Of a DNA stretch of 64,000 nt, positions 53,912 to 64,000 are shown piece by piece (within the stretch, counting starts at the first letter, position 1; each line of letters begins with the position of its first letter). The translations under genes and the position numbers were made by a program. Source of the stretch: Flavobacteriales bacterium (GTDB taxonomy: Bacteria; Bacteroidota; Bacteroidia; Flavobacteriales_D; Crocinitomicaceae); NCBI GenBank assembly GCA_947449575.1, contig CANFRV010000014.1, positions 1 through 64,000 of the forward strand. Direction: 5' to 3'. Below the pieces are notes generated by a model. The model was not told where the DNA came from, ran no database searches, and saw only the letters and a program-made list of their open reading frames with translations.

Positions 53912-55246
53912 TTAAATTCCAGATAATTCATTTGCCGTTCTTCTACCTCTAACACGAGTCCCTTCCATCAAACCATCCATGTGACGATTCAATAAATAAG
54001 ATTCTATTTGTTGCAAGGTATCCAATACAACACCAACCATAATTAATACTGAAGTTCCACCGAAAAACATTGCAAATGCATCATTTACTCCAGCTATCTT
54101 AGCTATCGCTGGTAAAATAGCGACTATTGCTAAAGACAAAGAACCAGGAAAAGTAATACGAGACACCAAAGTATCAATGTATTCAGCAGTATCTTCACCA
54201 GGTCTAACCCCAGGAATAAAACCACCATTTCTTTTTAGCTCATCAGCAATTTTTCTTGGATTGATCATAATTGCCGTATAGAAATACGTAAATACAATTA
54301 TCAAAACAGCCAATAAAGAATTATAGCCAATCCCGTATGGGTTACCTAATTGCCTTTGCAAAAATCCAGGTTGCGTATTACTTGCAAACAACATAACTGG
54401 AATGGTCATAATAGCTTGAGCGAATATGATAGGCATAACCCCACTTGCATTCACTTTTATTGGCAGGTAATCTCTAGCACCTTGTGCATCTACCGATCTA
54501 GCACCAACAACTCTTTTAGCAGTATTTAATGGAATCTTTCGAACCCCCTGCACAATTAAAATAGTCCCCATCACAACAAGCATAAAAGCTATTATTTCGA
54601 TGACAATTTTAATTAAATTATCTTTACTAATACCAACTTCAGCTGTAAACGCTTGCGGAAAACGAGCAAGAATTCCAACAGTAATCAACAATGAAATACC
54701 ATTCCCAATTCCTTTATCTGTAATTCTTTCTCCTAACCAAACAGCAAACATAGATCCTGCAATTAACACAAGAATCGTTTGTCCCCACCAAAAAGTTGAA
54801 GCATCCAAAGGCAAAGCACCTTTAGAATCAACATACATTTTCAGATAACTTGGAGCTTGCAATCCACAAATAATTATTGTTAGAATACGAGTATAATTGT
54901 TTATACGCTTTCTACCCGACTCACCTTCATTTTGCATTTTTTGAACAGCTGGAACAGCCATACCTAATAATTGCATAATAATAGAAGCACTAATATAAGG
55001 CATAATTCCAAGAGCCATTACAGATGCATTTGAAAAACCACCACCTGAAAAAAGTGACAATAAAGTTTCAAGTGCATTTTGGCCACCCGCTTTTTGAGCA
55101 TTTTGAAGAGCAGTATAATTAACGCCTGGCAAAATAATAAATGATCCAACCCGATAAATTAGAATTAGAGAAAGAGTTAAAATAATTCTCTTTCTCAATT
55201 CTTCCACTTTCCAGATGTTCTTAATGTTCTGTATAAACCGTTTCAT
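53912..55246 (-). CDS. secY: Protein translocase subunit SecY
   Basis: The product is 444 residues with ten membrane helices. The plug region (GGGFSNASVMALGIMPYISASI), the helix 7 region and the cytoplasmic loop FKIADELKRNGGFIPGVRPG-type (RKIADELKRNGGFIPGVRPG) are present. It is the channel of the general secretion pathway, through which T9SS substrates also cross the inner membrane. It lies between rplO and infA. Confidence 0.99.
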   Translation of the reverse strand: MKRFIQNIKNIWKVEELRKRIILTLSLILIYRVGSFIILPGVNYTALQNAQKAGGQNALETLLSLFSGGGFSNASVMALGIMPYISASIIMQLLGMAVPAVQKMQNEGESGRKRINNYTRILTIIICGLQAPSYLKMYVDSKGALPLDASTFWWGQTILVLIAGSMFAVWLGERITDKGIGNGISLLITVGILARFPQAFTAEVGISKDNLIKIVIEIIAFMLVVMGTILIVQGVRKIPLNTAKRVVGARSVDAQGARDYLPIKVNASGVMPIIFAQAIMTIPVMLFASNTQPGFLQRQLGNPYGIGYNSLLAVLIIVFTYFYTAIMINPRKIADELKRNGGFIPGVRPGEDTAEYIDTLVSRITFPGSLSLAIVAILPAIAKIAGVNDAFAMFFGGTSVLIMVGVVLDTLQQIESYLLNRHMDGLMEGTRVRGRRTANELSGI

Positions 55247-55271
55247 TCTATAAAATAGTTGGCAAAGTTAA

Positions 55272-55718
55272 TTAGATTTCTGAACAATTACCACCTTTTT
55301 CTTCAATTACTGATTTTGCAGACCCTGAAAATTTATGTGCTGTAACGTTAACCTTAGCTGATAACTCACCTCTACCTAAGATTTTTACCAATTCATTTCT
55401 TGAAACAAGACCATTATCACGCAATACTTCAGGCGTAATTTCAGTAATATTCTTGCGTTCAAACAATGATTGAATCATATCTAAATTAATAGCTTTATAT
55501 TCAACACGGTTGATATTTTTGAAACCAAATTTAGGTACACGTCTTTGAAGTGGCATTTGCCCACCCTCGAAACCGATTTTTGTTTTGTAACCTGATCTTG
55601 ATTTTGCTCCTTTGTGACCTCTTGTAGAAGTTCCACCTCTACCTGATCCTTGTCCACGTGCTATTCTCTTACGGTTTTTCGTAGAGCCATCTGCGGGAGT
55701 TAAATTTTCTAAATTCAT
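55272..55718 (-). CDS. rplO: Ribosomal protein L15
   Basis: The product is 148 residues. MNLENLTPADGSTKNRKRIARGQGSG-type start, HKGAKSRSGYKTKIGFEGGQMPLQRRVPKFGF and a C-terminal globular domain are typical. It is a late 50S assembly protein. It lies 21 bp behind rpmD. Confidence 0.98.
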   Translation of the reverse strand: MNLENLTPADGSTKNRKRIARGQGSGRGGTSTRGHKGAKSRSGYKTKIGFEGGQMPLQRRVPKFGFKNINRVEYKAINLDMIQSLFERKNITEITPEVLRDNGLVSRNELVKILGRGELSAKVNVTAHKFSGSAKSVIEEKGGNCSEI

Positions 55719-55739
55719 CGTAAATTCGTTTTATAAGTT

Positions 55740-55916
55740 TTACTCAACAACTTTCAAAAGATGTTGTACTTTCTTTACCATACCAAGGATTTGTGGAGTA
55801 GCCTCTTTTTCAAGAGTCTGATTCAACTTTTTAAATCCTAACGCAACAAGCGTAGCTTTTTGATCAGCTGGGCGATTAATAGCACTTCTTACATGCTTAA
55901 TTTTAATTGTAGCCAT
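55740..55916 (-). CDS. rpmD: Ribosomal protein L30
   Basis: This 58-codon gene begins at 55916 (MATIKIKHVRSAINRPADQK), continues with ATLVALGFKKLNQTLEKEAT and PQILGMVKKVQHLLKVVE, and stops at 55740. The L30 ferredoxin-like fold and its place between rpsE and rplO make the call secure. Confidence 0.97.
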   Translation of the reverse strand: MATIKIKHVRSAINRPADQKATLVALGFKKLNQTLEKEATPQILGMVKKVQHLLKVVE

Positions 55917-55927
55917 AATAATATCTA

Positions 55928-56443
55928 TTAACCGTTAAATACTTGATCAATTGTAATACCACGTTGTTTTGCTACTGCAACCGCATCTCTCATACGAGAT
56001 AGTGCATCAATTGTAGCTTTAACAACATTGTGAGCATTTGAAGACCCTTGTGATTTTGCTAGTACGTTGTGAATACCAACACTTTCTAATACAGCACGCA
56101 TTGCACCACCTGCAATAACACCTGTACCTTCTGAAGCTGGTTTAAGTAATACTTCTGCACCACCAAATTTACCTTTTTGAGTATGAGGAACTGTTCCTTT
56201 CAAAATTGGAACTTTAATTAAGTTCTTTTTCGCATCCTCTATACCTTTAGTAATAGCTTCAGTAATCTCTTTCGCTTTTCCTAAACCATGACCAACGATT
56301 CCGTGCTCATCTCCAACAACTATAATAGCTGAGAAAGTAAAGTTACGACCTCCTTTAGTTACTTTCGTAACACGGTTTACAGCAACAAGCTTATCTTTAA
56401 GCTCTATATCTGAAGGTTTTACCCTGTTTAATACTTGTGCCAT
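55928..56443 (-). CDS. rpsE: Ribosomal protein S5
   Basis: The product is 171 residues. [32 protein letters not shown] and [17 protein letters not shown] are the RNA-binding and C-terminal blocks. It takes part in decoding accuracy. It lies 3 bp behind rplR. Confidence 0.99.
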   Translation of the reverse strand: MAQVLNRVKPSDIELKDKLVAVNRVTKVTKGGRNFTFSAIIVVGDEHGIVGHGLGKAKEITEAITKGIEDAKKNLIKVPILKGTVPHTQKGKFGGAEVLLKPASEGTGVIAGGAMRAVLESVGIHNVLAKSQGSSNAHNVVKATIDALSRMRDAVAVAKQRGITIDQVFNG

Positions 56444-56446
56444 AAT

Positions 56447-56800
56447 TTAAAATTTAAGTCCAGCCTCTCGAGCTGAGTTAGCTAATGATTTAACTCTACC
56501 GTGGTATAGATATCCGTTACGATCGAACACAACTGATTCTATTCCCGCTTTTATTGCTTTTGCAGCAACTTCTTTTCCTATAATACCAGCTTGATCAGAT
56601 TTATTTTCTTTTCCTACTGCTTTATTTTTGAAAGAAGATGCTGACACCAATGTTTTTCCTGCAACATCATCCACTAACTGAGCATAAATTTGCTTGTTGC
56701 TTCTGAACACAGTTAAACGTGGCGTCTTAGAAGTACCAGTAATTCTTTTTCTGATTCTTCTTTTAATCTTTGCTCTTCTATTTATCTTACTAAATGCCAT
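56447..56800 (-). CDS. rplR: Ribosomal protein L18
   Basis: The product is 117 residues. [40 protein letters not shown] and [24 protein letters not shown] identify L18, which brings 5S rRNA to the large subunit. It lies 12 bp behind rplF. Confidence 0.99.
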   Translation of the reverse strand: MAFSKINRRAKIKRRIRKRITGTSKTPRLTVFRSNKQIYAQLVDDVAGKTLVSASSFKNKAVGKENKSDQAGIIGKEVAAKAIKAGIESVVFDRNGYLYHGRVKSLANSAREAGLKF

Positions 56801-56812
56801 GATAATAACTAA

Positions 56813-57367
56813 TTATTTTTTACCTGCAGCTTTACCCGCTTTTCTTCTTATTTCTTCACCTAAGTAACGAACACCTTTTCCTTTGTATGGCTCTGGCTTG
56901 CGAAGGGAGCGAATTTTGGCTGCTACTTGACCTAAAAGTTGCTTATCAATCGACTGTAAAGTAACGATTGGCGCTTTCCCTTTTTGGGTGTCTGCGGTAA
57001 CCATAATTTCTTTAGGCAGTTTGAACACAATTGGATGAGAGTATCCTAAAGCTAACTCCAACATTTGACCTGTTGCAGTAGCACGGAAACCAACTCCTAT
57101 TACTTCTAACTCCTTTTTGTACCCTTCCGATACTCCAACAACCATATTTGCAATTAAAGCACGGTATAAACCATGTTTTGCACGGTGCGCTGGGCTCTCT
57201 GATTCGCGGCTCAAAGTTATTACGTTTTCCTCAACTGCTACCGTTATACAAGATTCAATCTCTTGAGATAACTCACCTTTGGAACCCTTAACGATAACAG
57301 CGTTACCTTCTAACTTGACGTTTACTCCACTCGGGATGTTAACTGGGGATTTTCCTATCCTTGACAT
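56813..57367 (-). CDS. rplF: Ribosomal protein L6
   Basis: The product is 184 residues, two related domains: SRIGKSPVNIPSGVNVKLEG at the start and EPYKGKGVRYLGEEIRRKAGKAAGKK at the end. It binds 23S rRNA near the sarcin-ricin loop. It lies 17 bp behind rpsH. Confidence 0.99.
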   Translation of the reverse strand: MSRIGKSPVNIPSGVNVKLEGNAVIVKGSKGELSQEIESCITVAVEENVITLSRESESPAHRAKHGLYRALIANMVVGVSEGYKKELEVIGVGFRATATGQMLELALGYSHPIVFKLPKEIMVTADTQKGKAPIVTLQSIDKQLLGQVAAKIRSLRKPEPYKGKGVRYLGEEIRRKAGKAAGKK

Positions 57368-57384
57368 TTTACACTTATTAAAGA

Positions 57385-57783
57385 TTAATAAACATAACAG
57401 AGAACTTCTCCTCCGATGTTATGCGTTTTTGCTTCTTTGTTTGTGATTATACCTTTAGAAGTTGAAACAATCGCTATACCTAATCCGTTTAATACGCGGG
57501 GCAAGTTATCTGCACCACAATATTTTCTTAGACCTGGTCTAGAAGCTCTCTCCAATTTTGTAATTGCAGGAACCTTTGTTGACTGGTTATACTTTAAAGC
57601 GATTTTAATCACTCCTTGCTTATCATCCTCTTCAAATTTGAAATTTGTGATGTAACCTTGATTATATAAAATCTGAGTCATCGCCTTTTTCACATTTGAA
57701 CCAGGAATTTCGACCATTTTAAGACGAGCCGAACTTGCGTTACGAATTCTCGTTAAAAAATCTGCGATAGGATCTGTATTCAT
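57385..57783 (-). CDS. rpsH: Ribosomal protein S8
   Basis: The product is 132 residues. [30 protein letters not shown] and [20 protein letters not shown] are the standard blocks. In enteric bacteria S8 represses the spc operon by binding its mRNA; whether that happens here cannot be seen. It lies 21 bp behind rpsN. Confidence 0.99.
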   Translation of the reverse strand: MNTDPIADFLTRIRNASSARLKMVEIPGSNVKKAMTQILYNQGYITNFKFEEDDKQGVIKIALKYNQSTKVPAITKLERASRPGLRKYCGADNLPRVLNGLGIAIVSTSKGIITNKEAKTHNIGGEVLCYVY

Positions 57784-57804
57784 AATTTTCCTATTATTCT
57801 TTAA

Positions 57805-58119
57805 TTACCAACTTGCTTTCTTTACTCCTGGGATCTTACCAGCCAATGCCATTTCACGGAAAGTTACCCTTGAAATACCAAATTGTCTTATGTAACCTCT
57901 AGGGCGACCTGTCAATCCACAACGATTATGTAAACGAATTTTTGATCCGTTAACCGGCATTTTTTGAATAGCCATCATAGCATCCCATTTTGCAGCTTGA
58001 ATATCTTCAGAAGTGCTAGTTGACTTTAAAATTGTAGTCAATTCTTCACGTTTCTTCGCATATCTTGCAACACATTTTTCTCTCTTGCGCTCACGCGCTT
58101 TCATCGATTCTTTAGCCAT
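57805..58119 (-). CDS. rpsN: Ribosomal protein S14, long zinc-free form
   Basis: The product is 104 residues. [15 protein letters not shown] at the start and [20 protein letters not shown] with [18 protein letters not shown] at the end are diagnostic. The CxxC zinc pairs of the short form are absent. A middle segment of about 25 residues ([19 protein letters not shown]) makes it close in length to the enteric protein and longer than the 89-residue form I remember from many Bacteroidota. Confidence 0.97.
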   Translation of the reverse strand: MAKESMKARERKREKCVARYAKKREELTTILKSTSTSEDIQAAKWDAMMAIQKMPVNGSKIRLHNRCGLTGRPRGYIRQFGISRVTFREMALAGKIPGVKKASW

Positions 58120-58125
58120 CTCTAC

Positions 58126-58677
58126 TTATTTTTTAATAAATGGAAAACCAAAAGCATCTAACAATGCTTTCCCTTCTTCATCATTCTCAGCAGTTGTCAC
58201 GAAAGTAATATCCATTCCTAGAATTTTATTTACTTTATCGATGTCGATTTCAGGAAAAATGATGTGTTCTTTTACTCCTAAATTGAAGTTTCCTCTTCCG
58301 TCAAATCCTTTTGAGTTTATACCTCTAAAATCTCTAGTTCTTGGCAAAGCAACAGAAATAAAACGATCTAAAAAATCGTACATTCTATCACCTCTCAAAG
58401 TAACTTTCGTTCCAATTGGCATTCCTTTTCTTAATTTGAAATTAGAGATATCCTTTTTAGAAACAGTTTGAACAGCTTTTTGACCAGCAATTCTTGTTAA
58501 ATCTAAAACGGCATTATCAATTAATTTTTTATCAGCAACCGCATCACCCATTCCTTGGCTCAATACGATTTTTTGAAGTCTCGGTACTTTCATTACTGTT
58601 TTGTACCCGAACTTCTCAGTTAATCCAGAAATGATTTCCGTAGAATACATTTCTTTAAGTCTTGGTGTGTAACTCAT
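58126..58677 (-). CDS. rplE: Ribosomal protein L5
   Basis: The product is 183 residues. [53 protein letters not shown] and [29 protein letters not shown] are present. It binds 5S rRNA and tRNA in the central protuberance. Its ATG shares one base with the rplX stop. Confidence 0.99.
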   Translation of the reverse strand: MSYTPRLKEMYSTEIISGLTEKFGYKTVMKVPRLQKIVLSQGMGDAVADKKLIDNAVLDLTRIAGQKAVQTVSKKDISNFKLRKGMPIGTKVTLRGDRMYDFLDRFISVALPRTRDFRGINSKGFDGRGNFNLGVKEHIIFPEIDIDKVNKILGMDITFVTTAENDEEGKALLDAFGFPFIKK

Positions 58678-58994
58678 TACTTAATTTCCTCCCCTGATTT
58701 TTTTGAATAACGTACTAATTTACCTTTATCATTCATTTTACGGCCGATGCGTGTAGCAACACCATTATGAACTACCATAAGATTAGAAATATGTAAAGCA
58801 GCTTCCCGCTCAACAATTCCACCTTGAGGATCAGATGCACTTGGTTTAGTGTGACGTTTAATCATGTTCACACCTTCAACAACTGCACGCAATTTTTTCT
58901 TGTCAATTGTAAGGATTTTTCCTTCTTGACCTAAAGACTCTCCGCTTAATACTTTAACGGTGTCTCCAACTTTAATGTGTAATTTCTGTTGCAT
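58677..58994 (-). CDS. rplX: Ribosomal protein L24
   Basis: The product is 105 residues with the KOW motif [20 protein letters not shown], followed by [21 protein letters not shown]. It initiates 50S assembly. Stop and the rplE start overlap by one base. Confidence 0.99.
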   Translation of the reverse strand: MQQKLHIKVGDTVKVLSGESLGQEGKILTIDKKKLRAVVEGVNMIKRHTKPSASDPQGGIVEREAALHISNLMVVHNGVATRIGRKMNDKGKLVRYSKKSGEEIK

Positions 58995-59008
58995 AACTTA
59001 CCTTGAAA

Positions 59009-59377
59009 TTAAAGTACTTCGGGTGCTAAAGAAACAATTTTCATATAATTGTTTTCTCTTAACTCACGAGCTACCGGTCCAAAAATACGTGTACCTCTGA
59101 TCTCACCCGCTTGATTTAAAATAACGCAAGCGTTATCATCAAAACGGATATAAGAACCATCAGCACGACGAATTTCTTTTCTTGTTCTTACGATTACCGC
59201 CTTAGCTACCTGACCTTTTTTCACGGCACCAGAGGGCGTTGCACTTTTAATAGCTACGACAATCTTGTCTCCTACAGAAGCATAACGACGTTTTGTTCCA
59301 CCCAATACTCGGATGCACAATACTTCTTTCGCTCCTGAATTATCAGCTACTGCTAGTCTTGATTCTTGTTGTATCAT
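59009..59377 (-). CDS. rplN: Ribosomal protein L14
   Basis: The product is 122 residues. [18 protein letters not shown] and [23 protein letters not shown] are the L14 signatures. It forms part of an inter-subunit bridge. It lies 9 bp behind rpsQ. Confidence 0.99.
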   Translation of the reverse strand: MIQQESRLAVADNSGAKEVLCIRVLGGTKRRYASVGDKIVVAIKSATPSGAVKKGQVAKAVIVRTRKEIRRADGSYIRFDDNACVILNQAGEIRGTRIFGPVARELRENNYMKIVSLAPEVL

Positions 59378-59386
59378 TACTAAAAA

Positions 59387-59644
59387 TTATTTAGCTCGTT
59401 CAATAACTTCTACTAGTCTCCAGTTCTTTGATTTACTCAAAGGTCTAGTTTCCATGATTCGAACTGTATCACCCAAATGGCAATCATTATTCTCATCATG
59501 AGCGACAAATTTAGTAGTTTTTTTCACAAACTTACCATACTTAGGGTGTTTTACTTTTCTTTCTACAGAAACTACGATAGATTTTTCCATCTTATCGCTA
59601 GCAACGATCCCTATACGTTCCTTTCTTAAATTACGCTTTTCCAT
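59387..59644 (-). CDS. rpsQ: Ribosomal protein S17
   Basis: The product is 85 residues, an OB fold: [34 protein letters not shown] and [21 protein letters not shown]. It binds 16S rRNA early in assembly. It lies 30 bp behind rpmC. Confidence 0.99.
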   Translation of the reverse strand: MEKRNLRKERIGIVASDKMEKSIVVSVERKVKHPKYGKFVKKTTKFVAHDENNDCHLGDTVRIMETRPLSKSKNWRLVEVIERAK

Positions 59645-59674
59645 ATAAGCTAATTCTAAATTTTAAAGAGGCAA

Positions 59675-59869
59675 TTAAGCCTGCGCTTCACGTTTAGTCA
59701 ATTCAGTACTTAGTCTTGCAACTATTTTTCGTACTTTTTGAATCTGTATTGGATTTTCCAATGGGGCAACACTATGAGTTAATTTTAACTTCGATAGTTG
59801 CTCAGAGAAATAAACTACACGACCCTTCAAGTCTTCAACTGAAAGCTTTGTGATTTCTTGCATCTTCAT
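59675..59869 (-). CDS. rpmC: Ribosomal protein L29
   Basis: The product is 64 residues (62 if the second ATG is used), a helical hairpin with the usual EDLKGRVVYFSEQLSKLKLTH and VRKIVARLSTELTKREAQ. It sits at the exit tunnel. It lies 8 bp behind rplP. Confidence 0.97.
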   Translation of the reverse strand: MKMQEITKLSVEDLKGRVVYFSEQLSKLKLTHSVAPLENPIQIQKVRKIVARLSTELTKREAQA

Positions 59870-59877
59870 ATTAATTA

Positions 59878-60306
59878 CTATTTTTCAGGTATAACATAAT
59901 CGTTACGAACAACGAATTTACATTTTACTGGCATTTTTTGAGCTGCTAAACGAAGCGCCTCTTTTGCTGTTTCGTATGGCACGCCATCCGCTTCAAACAA
60001 AATACGACCTGGTTTTACAACTGCTACCCAGTGACTTGGAGCACCCTTACCTTTACCCATACGAACTTCAGCTGGCTTTGAGGTAACTGGTTTGTCAGGG
60101 AAAATTCTGATCCACACTTTTCCTTCACGTTTCATGTATCTTGTAACCGCAATACGCGATGCCTCGATTTGACGTGATGTAATCCATGCTGGCTCCAAAG
60201 TTTTAAGTCCGAAAGATCCGAAAGATACCGTACTACCTTTGTGGGCAATACCTCTATTTCGTCCTTTTTGAACTCTTCTAAATTTACTTCTTTTTGGCTG
60301 TAACAT
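59878..60306 (-). CDS. rplP: Ribosomal protein L16
   Basis: The product is 142 residues. [39 protein letters not shown] and the C-terminal [16 protein letters not shown] are typical. It positions tRNA in the A and P sites of the 50S subunit. It lies 25 bp behind rpsC. Confidence 0.99.
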   Translation of the reverse strand: MLQPKRSKFRRVQKGRNRGIAHKGSTVSFGSFGLKTLEPAWITSRQIEASRIAVTRYMKREGKVWIRIFPDKPVTSKPAEVRMGKGKGAPSHWVAVVKPGRILFEADGVPYETAKEALRLAAQKMPVKCKFVVRNDYVIPEK

Positions 60307-60331
60307 CTTTTAAAAATTTTACTGTCCTAAC

Positions 60332-61060
60332 TTATTTTTTCTTTCTTTTATTTCCCATTGGTTTACGTCCTGCTCCTACTCCTGGCTTCCCTGGAGTTGA
60401 TGCTGACATTCCCACATTAGGAGAAAGGTCACGTTTTCCATACACCTCACCTTTGCATATCCACACTTTGATACCCAATCGGCCATAAGTTGTATGAGCT
60501 TCTGCAAGCGCATAATCGATGTCAGCTCTGAACGTATGTAACGGAGTACGTCCATCCTTGTACATCTCTGAACGAGCCATTTCTGCACCATTGACACGTC
60601 CGGAAATTTTGCATTTGATTCCTTCAGCGCCCATTCGCATTGTACTCGCAATAGACATTTTGATAGCTCTTCTAAAAGAAATACGAGCTTCAATTTGACG
60701 AGCGATACCATCAGCAACTAAACGAGCATCCAATTCAGGACGTTTAACCTCGAAAATATTGATTTGAATATCTTTCTTCGTCAATTTTTTTAACTCTTCT
60801 TTCAATTTATCAACCTCTTGTCCACCTTTACCAATGATTACTCCTGGTCTTGCTGTATTAATTGTTACAGTAACCAATTTAAGAGTTCTCTCAATAATGA
60901 TTTTTGCAATATTAGCTCTAGATAGACGAGCATTTAAATATTTACGGATTTGATCATCTTCTACAAGTTTTTCCTTGTAATCATTTCCTCCATACCAATT
61001 AGACTCCCATCCATGGATGAAGCCTAGTCTGTTTCCTATTGGATTCGATTTTTGTCCCAT
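60332..61060 (-). CDS. rpsC: Ribosomal protein S3
   Basis: The product is 242 residues. It has a KH domain ([20 protein letters not shown]) and the C-terminal domain with [13 protein letters not shown] and [23 protein letters not shown] basic tail follows. It lines the mRNA entry site. It lies 1 bp behind rplV. Confidence 0.99.
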   Translation of the reverse strand: MGQKSNPIGNRLGFIHGWESNWYGGNDYKEKLVEDDQIRKYLNARLSRANIAKIIIERTLKLVTVTINTARPGVIIGKGGQEVDKLKEELKKLTKKDIQINIFEVKRPELDARLVADGIARQIEARISFRRAIKMSIASTMRMGAEGIKCKISGRVNGAEMARSEMYKDGRTPLHTFRADIDYALAEAHTTYGRLGIKVWICKGEVYGKRDLSPNVGMSASTPGKPGVGAGRKPMGNKRKKK

Positions 61061-61061
61061 C

Positions 61062-61466
61062 TTATGCTACCTTAATTGCACCATCAACTGTAATGGTAAC
61101 GTGATTTGATCTTTTTCTAACTCTGTGAGCTCTTCCTTGTGGAGCAGGTTGAATTCTTTTCAACATTGCACCACCACCAACTTCAATTGATTTAACAATT
61201 AACGTTTCATCTTCAATGCTCTTTCCTTCATTTTTTTGTTCCCAGTTAGCAATTGCTGAACGCAATAACTTACCTAAACTTGTAGAAGCATTTTTTGAAT
61301 TGTGGTTTAAAATGTTTAAAGCTTTATTTACTTCAACACCTCTTACAAGATCAGCTACCAATCTCATTTTTCTTGGAGCAATTGGAGAATCATTTAATCG
61401 AGCAAAGGCCAATGTAGTCCTTGCTTCTTTCATGTTCTCAGCTCTCAATCTTTTTCTAGCACCCAT
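61062..61466 (-). CDS. rplV: Ribosomal protein L22
   Basis: The product is 134 residues. [19 protein letters not shown] and the tip loop [20 protein letters not shown], which reaches the exit tunnel and is a common site of macrolide resistance mutations, are normal in form. It lies 18 bp behind rpsS. Confidence 0.99.
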   Translation of the reverse strand: MGARKRLRAENMKEARTTLAFARLNDSPIAPRKMRLVADLVRGVEVNKALNILNHNSKNASTSLGKLLRSAIANWEQKNEGKSIEDETLIVKSIEVGGGAMLKRIQPAPQGRAHRVRKRSNHVTITVDGAIKVA

Positions 61467-61484
61467 ACTATTTGCTATTAAGTT

Positions 61485-61763
61485 CTATCTTTTTTTATCT
61501 TTCTTATTACCACCATGACCACGGAAGTTACGAGTTGGAGAAAATTCCCCCAATTTGTGACCTACCATGTTCTCTGTAGCAAAAACTGGAATAAATTTAT
61601 TCCCATTATGTACAGCGAATGTCAACCCAACGAAGTCAGGTGTGATAGTAGAAGCACGAGACCAAGTTTTGATCACTGCTTTGCTTTCTGATGCTTTTGC
61701 ATTATCCACACGTATCATTAATTTATAATGTACAAACGGTGGTTTCTTCAACGAACGACTCAT
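61485..61763 (-). CDS. rpsS: Ribosomal protein S19
   Basis: The product is 92 residues. [35 protein letters not shown] and [20 protein letters not shown] are standard. It contacts the A-site finger from the 30S head. It lies 7 bp behind rplB. Confidence 0.99.
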   Translation of the reverse strand: MSRSLKKPPFVHYKLMIRVDNAKASESKAVIKTWSRASTITPDFVGLTFAVHNGNKFIPVFATENMVGHKLGEFSPTRNFRGHGGNKKDKKR

Positions 61764-61770
61764 ATCCTAT

Positions 61771-62595
61771 TTATTTTTTTCTTCTAGAGACGATAAACTT
61801 ATCTGAATATTTTTGCTTGTCACGTGTTCTGAATCCTTTTGCAGGAATAGAATTACGTGATCTTGGATGGCCTCCAGAACTTCTTCCTTCACCACCTCCC
61901 ATAGGGTGATCCACTGGATTCATCACAACACCACGTACACGTGGACGACGACCCAACCATCTAGATCGACCTGCTTTACCAGATACCACTAAATTGTGTT
62001 CAGAATTAGAAACTGATCCAATTGTTGCTCTACAAGTAGTTAAAATCAATCTGATTTCACCTGAAGGCATTTTAACAATCGCATACTTACCATCACGAGC
62101 GTTCAGTTGTGCATATGTTCCTGCACCACGAGCAACTGCTCCACCTTTTCCTGGTTTTAATTCGATATTATGAATTACAGTACCAAGAGGAATATCACTT
62201 AAGAAAAGTGTGTTTCCAACATTAGGAGCTGCAGTTTTTCCTGAAACAACTGTGTCACCAACTTTTAATCCGTCTGGTGCAACAATATAACGCTTCTCTC
62301 CATCTGCATAGAACAATAAAGCAATACGAGCAGTTCTATTCGGATCATATTCGATCGAATTAACTGTAGCTGGTACTTCTTCTTTATCGCGTTTAAAATC
62401 AATAATACGGTATTTTTGCTTGTGACCACCTCCAATGTAACGCATGGTCATTCTACCGTCATTATTACGACCTCCATTCTTACTGATACCTACTACTAAG
62501 CTCTTTTCAGGAACTCTCGTAGTGATCTCTTTGTAATCACTGTTGATCTTGTGTCTTTGCCCTGGAGTTGTAGGCTTGAATTTCTTAAGACTCAT
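61771..62595 (-). CDS. rplB: Ribosomal protein L2
   Basis: The product is 274 residues. [36 protein letters not shown] and [20 protein letters not shown] (with the conserved His near the peptidyl transferase centre) are present. It lies 13 bp behind rplW. Confidence 0.99.
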   Translation of the reverse strand: MSLKKFKPTTPGQRHKINSDYKEITTRVPEKSLVVGISKNGGRNNDGRMTMRYIGGGHKQKYRIIDFKRDKEEVPATVNSIEYDPNRTARIALLFYADGEKRYIVAPDGLKVGDTVVSGKTAAPNVGNTLFLSDIPLGTVIHNIELKPGKGGAVARGAGTYAQLNARDGKYAIVKMPSGEIRLILTTCRATIGSVSNSEHNLVVSGKAGRSRWLGRRPRVRGVVMNPVDHPMGGGEGRSSGGHPRSRNSIPAKGFRTRDKQKYSDKFIVSRRKK

Positions 62596-62608
62596 CTTTT
62601 TGAACTAC

Positions 62609-62905
62609 TTAAAAATTAGTAAACAAATCAATCGTTTCTCCATCTGCTACTGTCACAACTGCCTTTTTCCAAGGGTTGTTAGGTTGCTCAACGATACCTC
62701 TATTCGTGTGTTTCACTGAGGATTTACCGCCGCCATATGTCATTGTACGAACTTCAGTTACGTGAACTGAGTACAGTTTCTCGACAGCATTTTTTATTTC
62801 AATTTTGTTAGCCTTTTTATCAACTGAAAAAGTAAAACGGTTGAATTTTTCACCTGCCGCTGTTGCTTTTTCTGAAATGATAGGCTTTTTGATAATTACT
62901 TTCAT
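62609..62905 (-). CDS. rplW: Ribosomal protein L23
   Basis: The product is 98 residues. IIKKPIISEKATAAGEKFNR and KIEIKNAVEKLYSVHVTEVRTM are the L23 blocks. It is the docking site for trigger factor and SRP at the exit tunnel. It lies 5 bp behind rplD. Confidence 0.99.
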   Translation of the reverse strand: MKVIIKKPIISEKATAAGEKFNRFTFSVDKKANKIEIKNAVEKLYSVHVTEVRTMTYGGGKSSVKHTNRGIVEQPNNPWKKAVVTVADGETIDLFTNF

Positions 62906-62910
62906 TCCAA

Positions 62911-63537
62911 TTAGTTTAAGATCTTTTCGATAACTTCAATTGAACTTTCAGCCATAACAATTTTCTTCGCATTTAACACATCATATGTATTAACTGAATC
63001 AGCTGTTACCACCTTAATTCTTCCTAGGTTACGTGATGACCAATAAACATTGTCATTTTGAGAACCTAATATCATCAAAACTTTTTCGTTTTCTAGTTTT
63101 AAACCAGCTAACATTGCTTTGAATTCTTGTGTCTTAGGAGACGCCATTTGTAAATCTTCTAAAACAAGAATCGCTTCCGATTTCATTTTATAAGCAAATG
63201 CAGATTTTCTAGCTAAACGTTTTAATTTAACGTTTAATTTGAAATGGTAATTTCTTGGACGAGGTCCAAAAATACGACCACCACCAACTCTAGTTCCAGA
63301 TTTAATATTACCAACACGCGCACCACCGGTACCCTTTTGTTTTTTAATCTTTCTACTAGATCCTGCTATTTCAGCTCTCTCTTTCGCTTTGTGCGTTCCT
63401 TGACGACGATTTGCCAAGTGTTGCTTTACGTCTAAATAGATTGCATGATCATTTGGTTCAATACCAAAAATAGCATCTGAAAGCGTTACTTTCTTAGAAG
63501 TAGCTTTTCCTTTTGAGTCAAATACTGTTACTTCCAT
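62911..63537 (-). CDS. rplD: Ribosomal protein L4
   Basis: The product is 208 residues. HLANRRQGTHKAKERAEIAG and QKGTGGARVGNIKSGTRVGGG form the tunnel loop, and NLGRIKVVTADSVNTYDVLNA the C-terminal part. In enteric bacteria L4 also regulates the S10 operon. The start codon overlaps the rplC stop in a TAATG arrangement. Confidence 0.99.
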   Translation of the reverse strand: MEVTVFDSKGKATSKKVTLSDAIFGIEPNDHAIYLDVKQHLANRRQGTHKAKERAEIAGSSRKIKKQKGTGGARVGNIKSGTRVGGGRIFGPRPRNYHFKLNVKLKRLARKSAFAYKMKSEAILVLEDLQMASPKTQEFKAMLAGLKLENEKVLMILGSQNDNVYWSSRNLGRIKVVTADSVNTYDVLNAKKIVMAESSIEVIEKILN

Positions 63538-64000
63538 TAGTTTTGTAAAATTACGGTTGAACCTTTAGCTCCAGGAATTGATCCTTTCACTACTATCAAA
63601 TTCCTATCACCTAATACTTTAAGAATTTGAAGATTCTCAATCATTACTCGAACATTTCCTGTTTGACCAGCCATACGCATTCCTTTGAATACCCGTGCTG
63701 GATAAGAAGCTGCTCCGATAGATCCTGGTGCACGCAAACGATTATGCTGACCGTGTGTTGCTTGACCAACTCCACCGAAACCATGACGTTTCACTACCCC
63801 TTGGAAACCTTTTCCTTTTGAAGTACCAACTACTGCAACGAACGTACCTTCCTCGAAGATATTTACATCCACTACATCACCAAGATTTAAATTATCAAAT
63901 CCTTTAAATTCAGCTAACTTCGCTTTTGGCGTCGTTGTTGCTTTTTTAAAGTGACCTTTCAATGCATTTGGAGTGTTTTTTTCTTTTCGCTCTCCAAATC
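63537..64000 (-). CDS. rplC: Ribosomal protein L3, 5' end beyond the window
   Basis: The frame stays open through the right edge, so the gene is cut by the window. The visible part reads from [20 protein letters not shown] to VILQN, about 153 residues of the roughly 205 expected. [20 protein letters not shown] and [23 protein letters not shown] are the L3 core with the Gln that is methylated in enteric L3. The TTG at 63962 is an internal Leu codon, not a start. Confidence 0.97.
   Translation of the reverse strand, partial: FGERKEKNTPNALKGHFKKATTTPKAKLAEFKGFDNLNLGDVVDVNIFEEGTFVAVVGTSKGKGFQGVVKRHGFGGVGQATHGQHNRLRAPGSIGAASYPARVFKGMRMAGQTGNVRVMIENLQILKVLGDRNLIVVKGSIPGAKGSTVILQN

Overview
The window is AT-rich DNA from a member of the Bacteroidota, most likely the order Flavobacteriales and perhaps the Crocinitomicaceae. 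Four things point there: C-terminal Por (type IX) secretion sorting domains on two exported enzymes (3980-5290, 7039-8235); promoters of the Bacteroidota TTTG/TAnnTTTG type with no Shine-Dalgarno sites; the ribosomal gene order with secY-infA-rpmJ-rpsM-rpsK-rpsD-rpoA-rplQ followed by carA-eno; and the families present (DUF6175, MORN-repeat proteins, LytTR regulators paired with beta-propeller kinases). The genus cannot be fixed from this sequence alone.

Layout. (1) 1-8280 is an accessory array. Complete modules on the plus strand (toxin-antitoxin, secreted serine hydrolase, PIN toxin pair, AlkB plus secreted esterase) are each preceded, 30-80 bp upstream, by a similarly oriented 150-270 bp repeat. 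The repeat looks like a non-autonomous derivative of an IS1182-like element. Two more copies lie at 18435-18675 and 24990-25055, again just upstream of plus-strand genes. (2) 8281-18308 is a 10-kb block bracketed by a 125-bp direct repeat of the 3' end of the esterase gene. It holds a LytTR regulator and beta-propeller histidine kinase pair, then small exported or membrane proteins. Tails of the kinase gene recur twice inside the block, each ahead of different cargo. Three cargo proteins share a leader but differ in the rest. (3) 18700-31600 carries mixed single-gene functions: a transglutaminase-like protein, a class III Fic enzyme, a SOUL protein, NAD(P)-binding and VOC proteins, a sulfurtransferase, two tandem membrane desaturases, a MORN protein, an SDR, and an HxlR-controlled ene-reductase operon. 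(4) 31688-35962, minus strand, is a polyhydroxybutyrate operon: phasin, PHA synthase, acetoacetyl-CoA reductase, 3-hydroxybutyrate dehydrogenase. (5) 36228-50281 is core metabolism: AddA-like helicase-nuclease, menA/menC, nitronate monooxygenase, hutU, eno, carA. Inserted in it is a class D beta-lactamase flanked by 50-bp direct repeats of the 3' end of the preceding gene. (6) 50394-64000, minus strand, is the S10-spc-alpha ribosomal operon, running off the right edge inside rplC.

The recurring theme is cargo inserted directly behind a coding gene, with the 3' end of that gene repeated on the far side of the cargo. It is clear at the esterase, the kinase (twice) and the beta-lactamase site, and weaker at the VanZ-like gene. 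Together with the array of oriented repeats, this is the most unusual property of the window. Whether it reflects a dedicated acquisition mechanism or ordinary recombination cannot be decided from one sequence.
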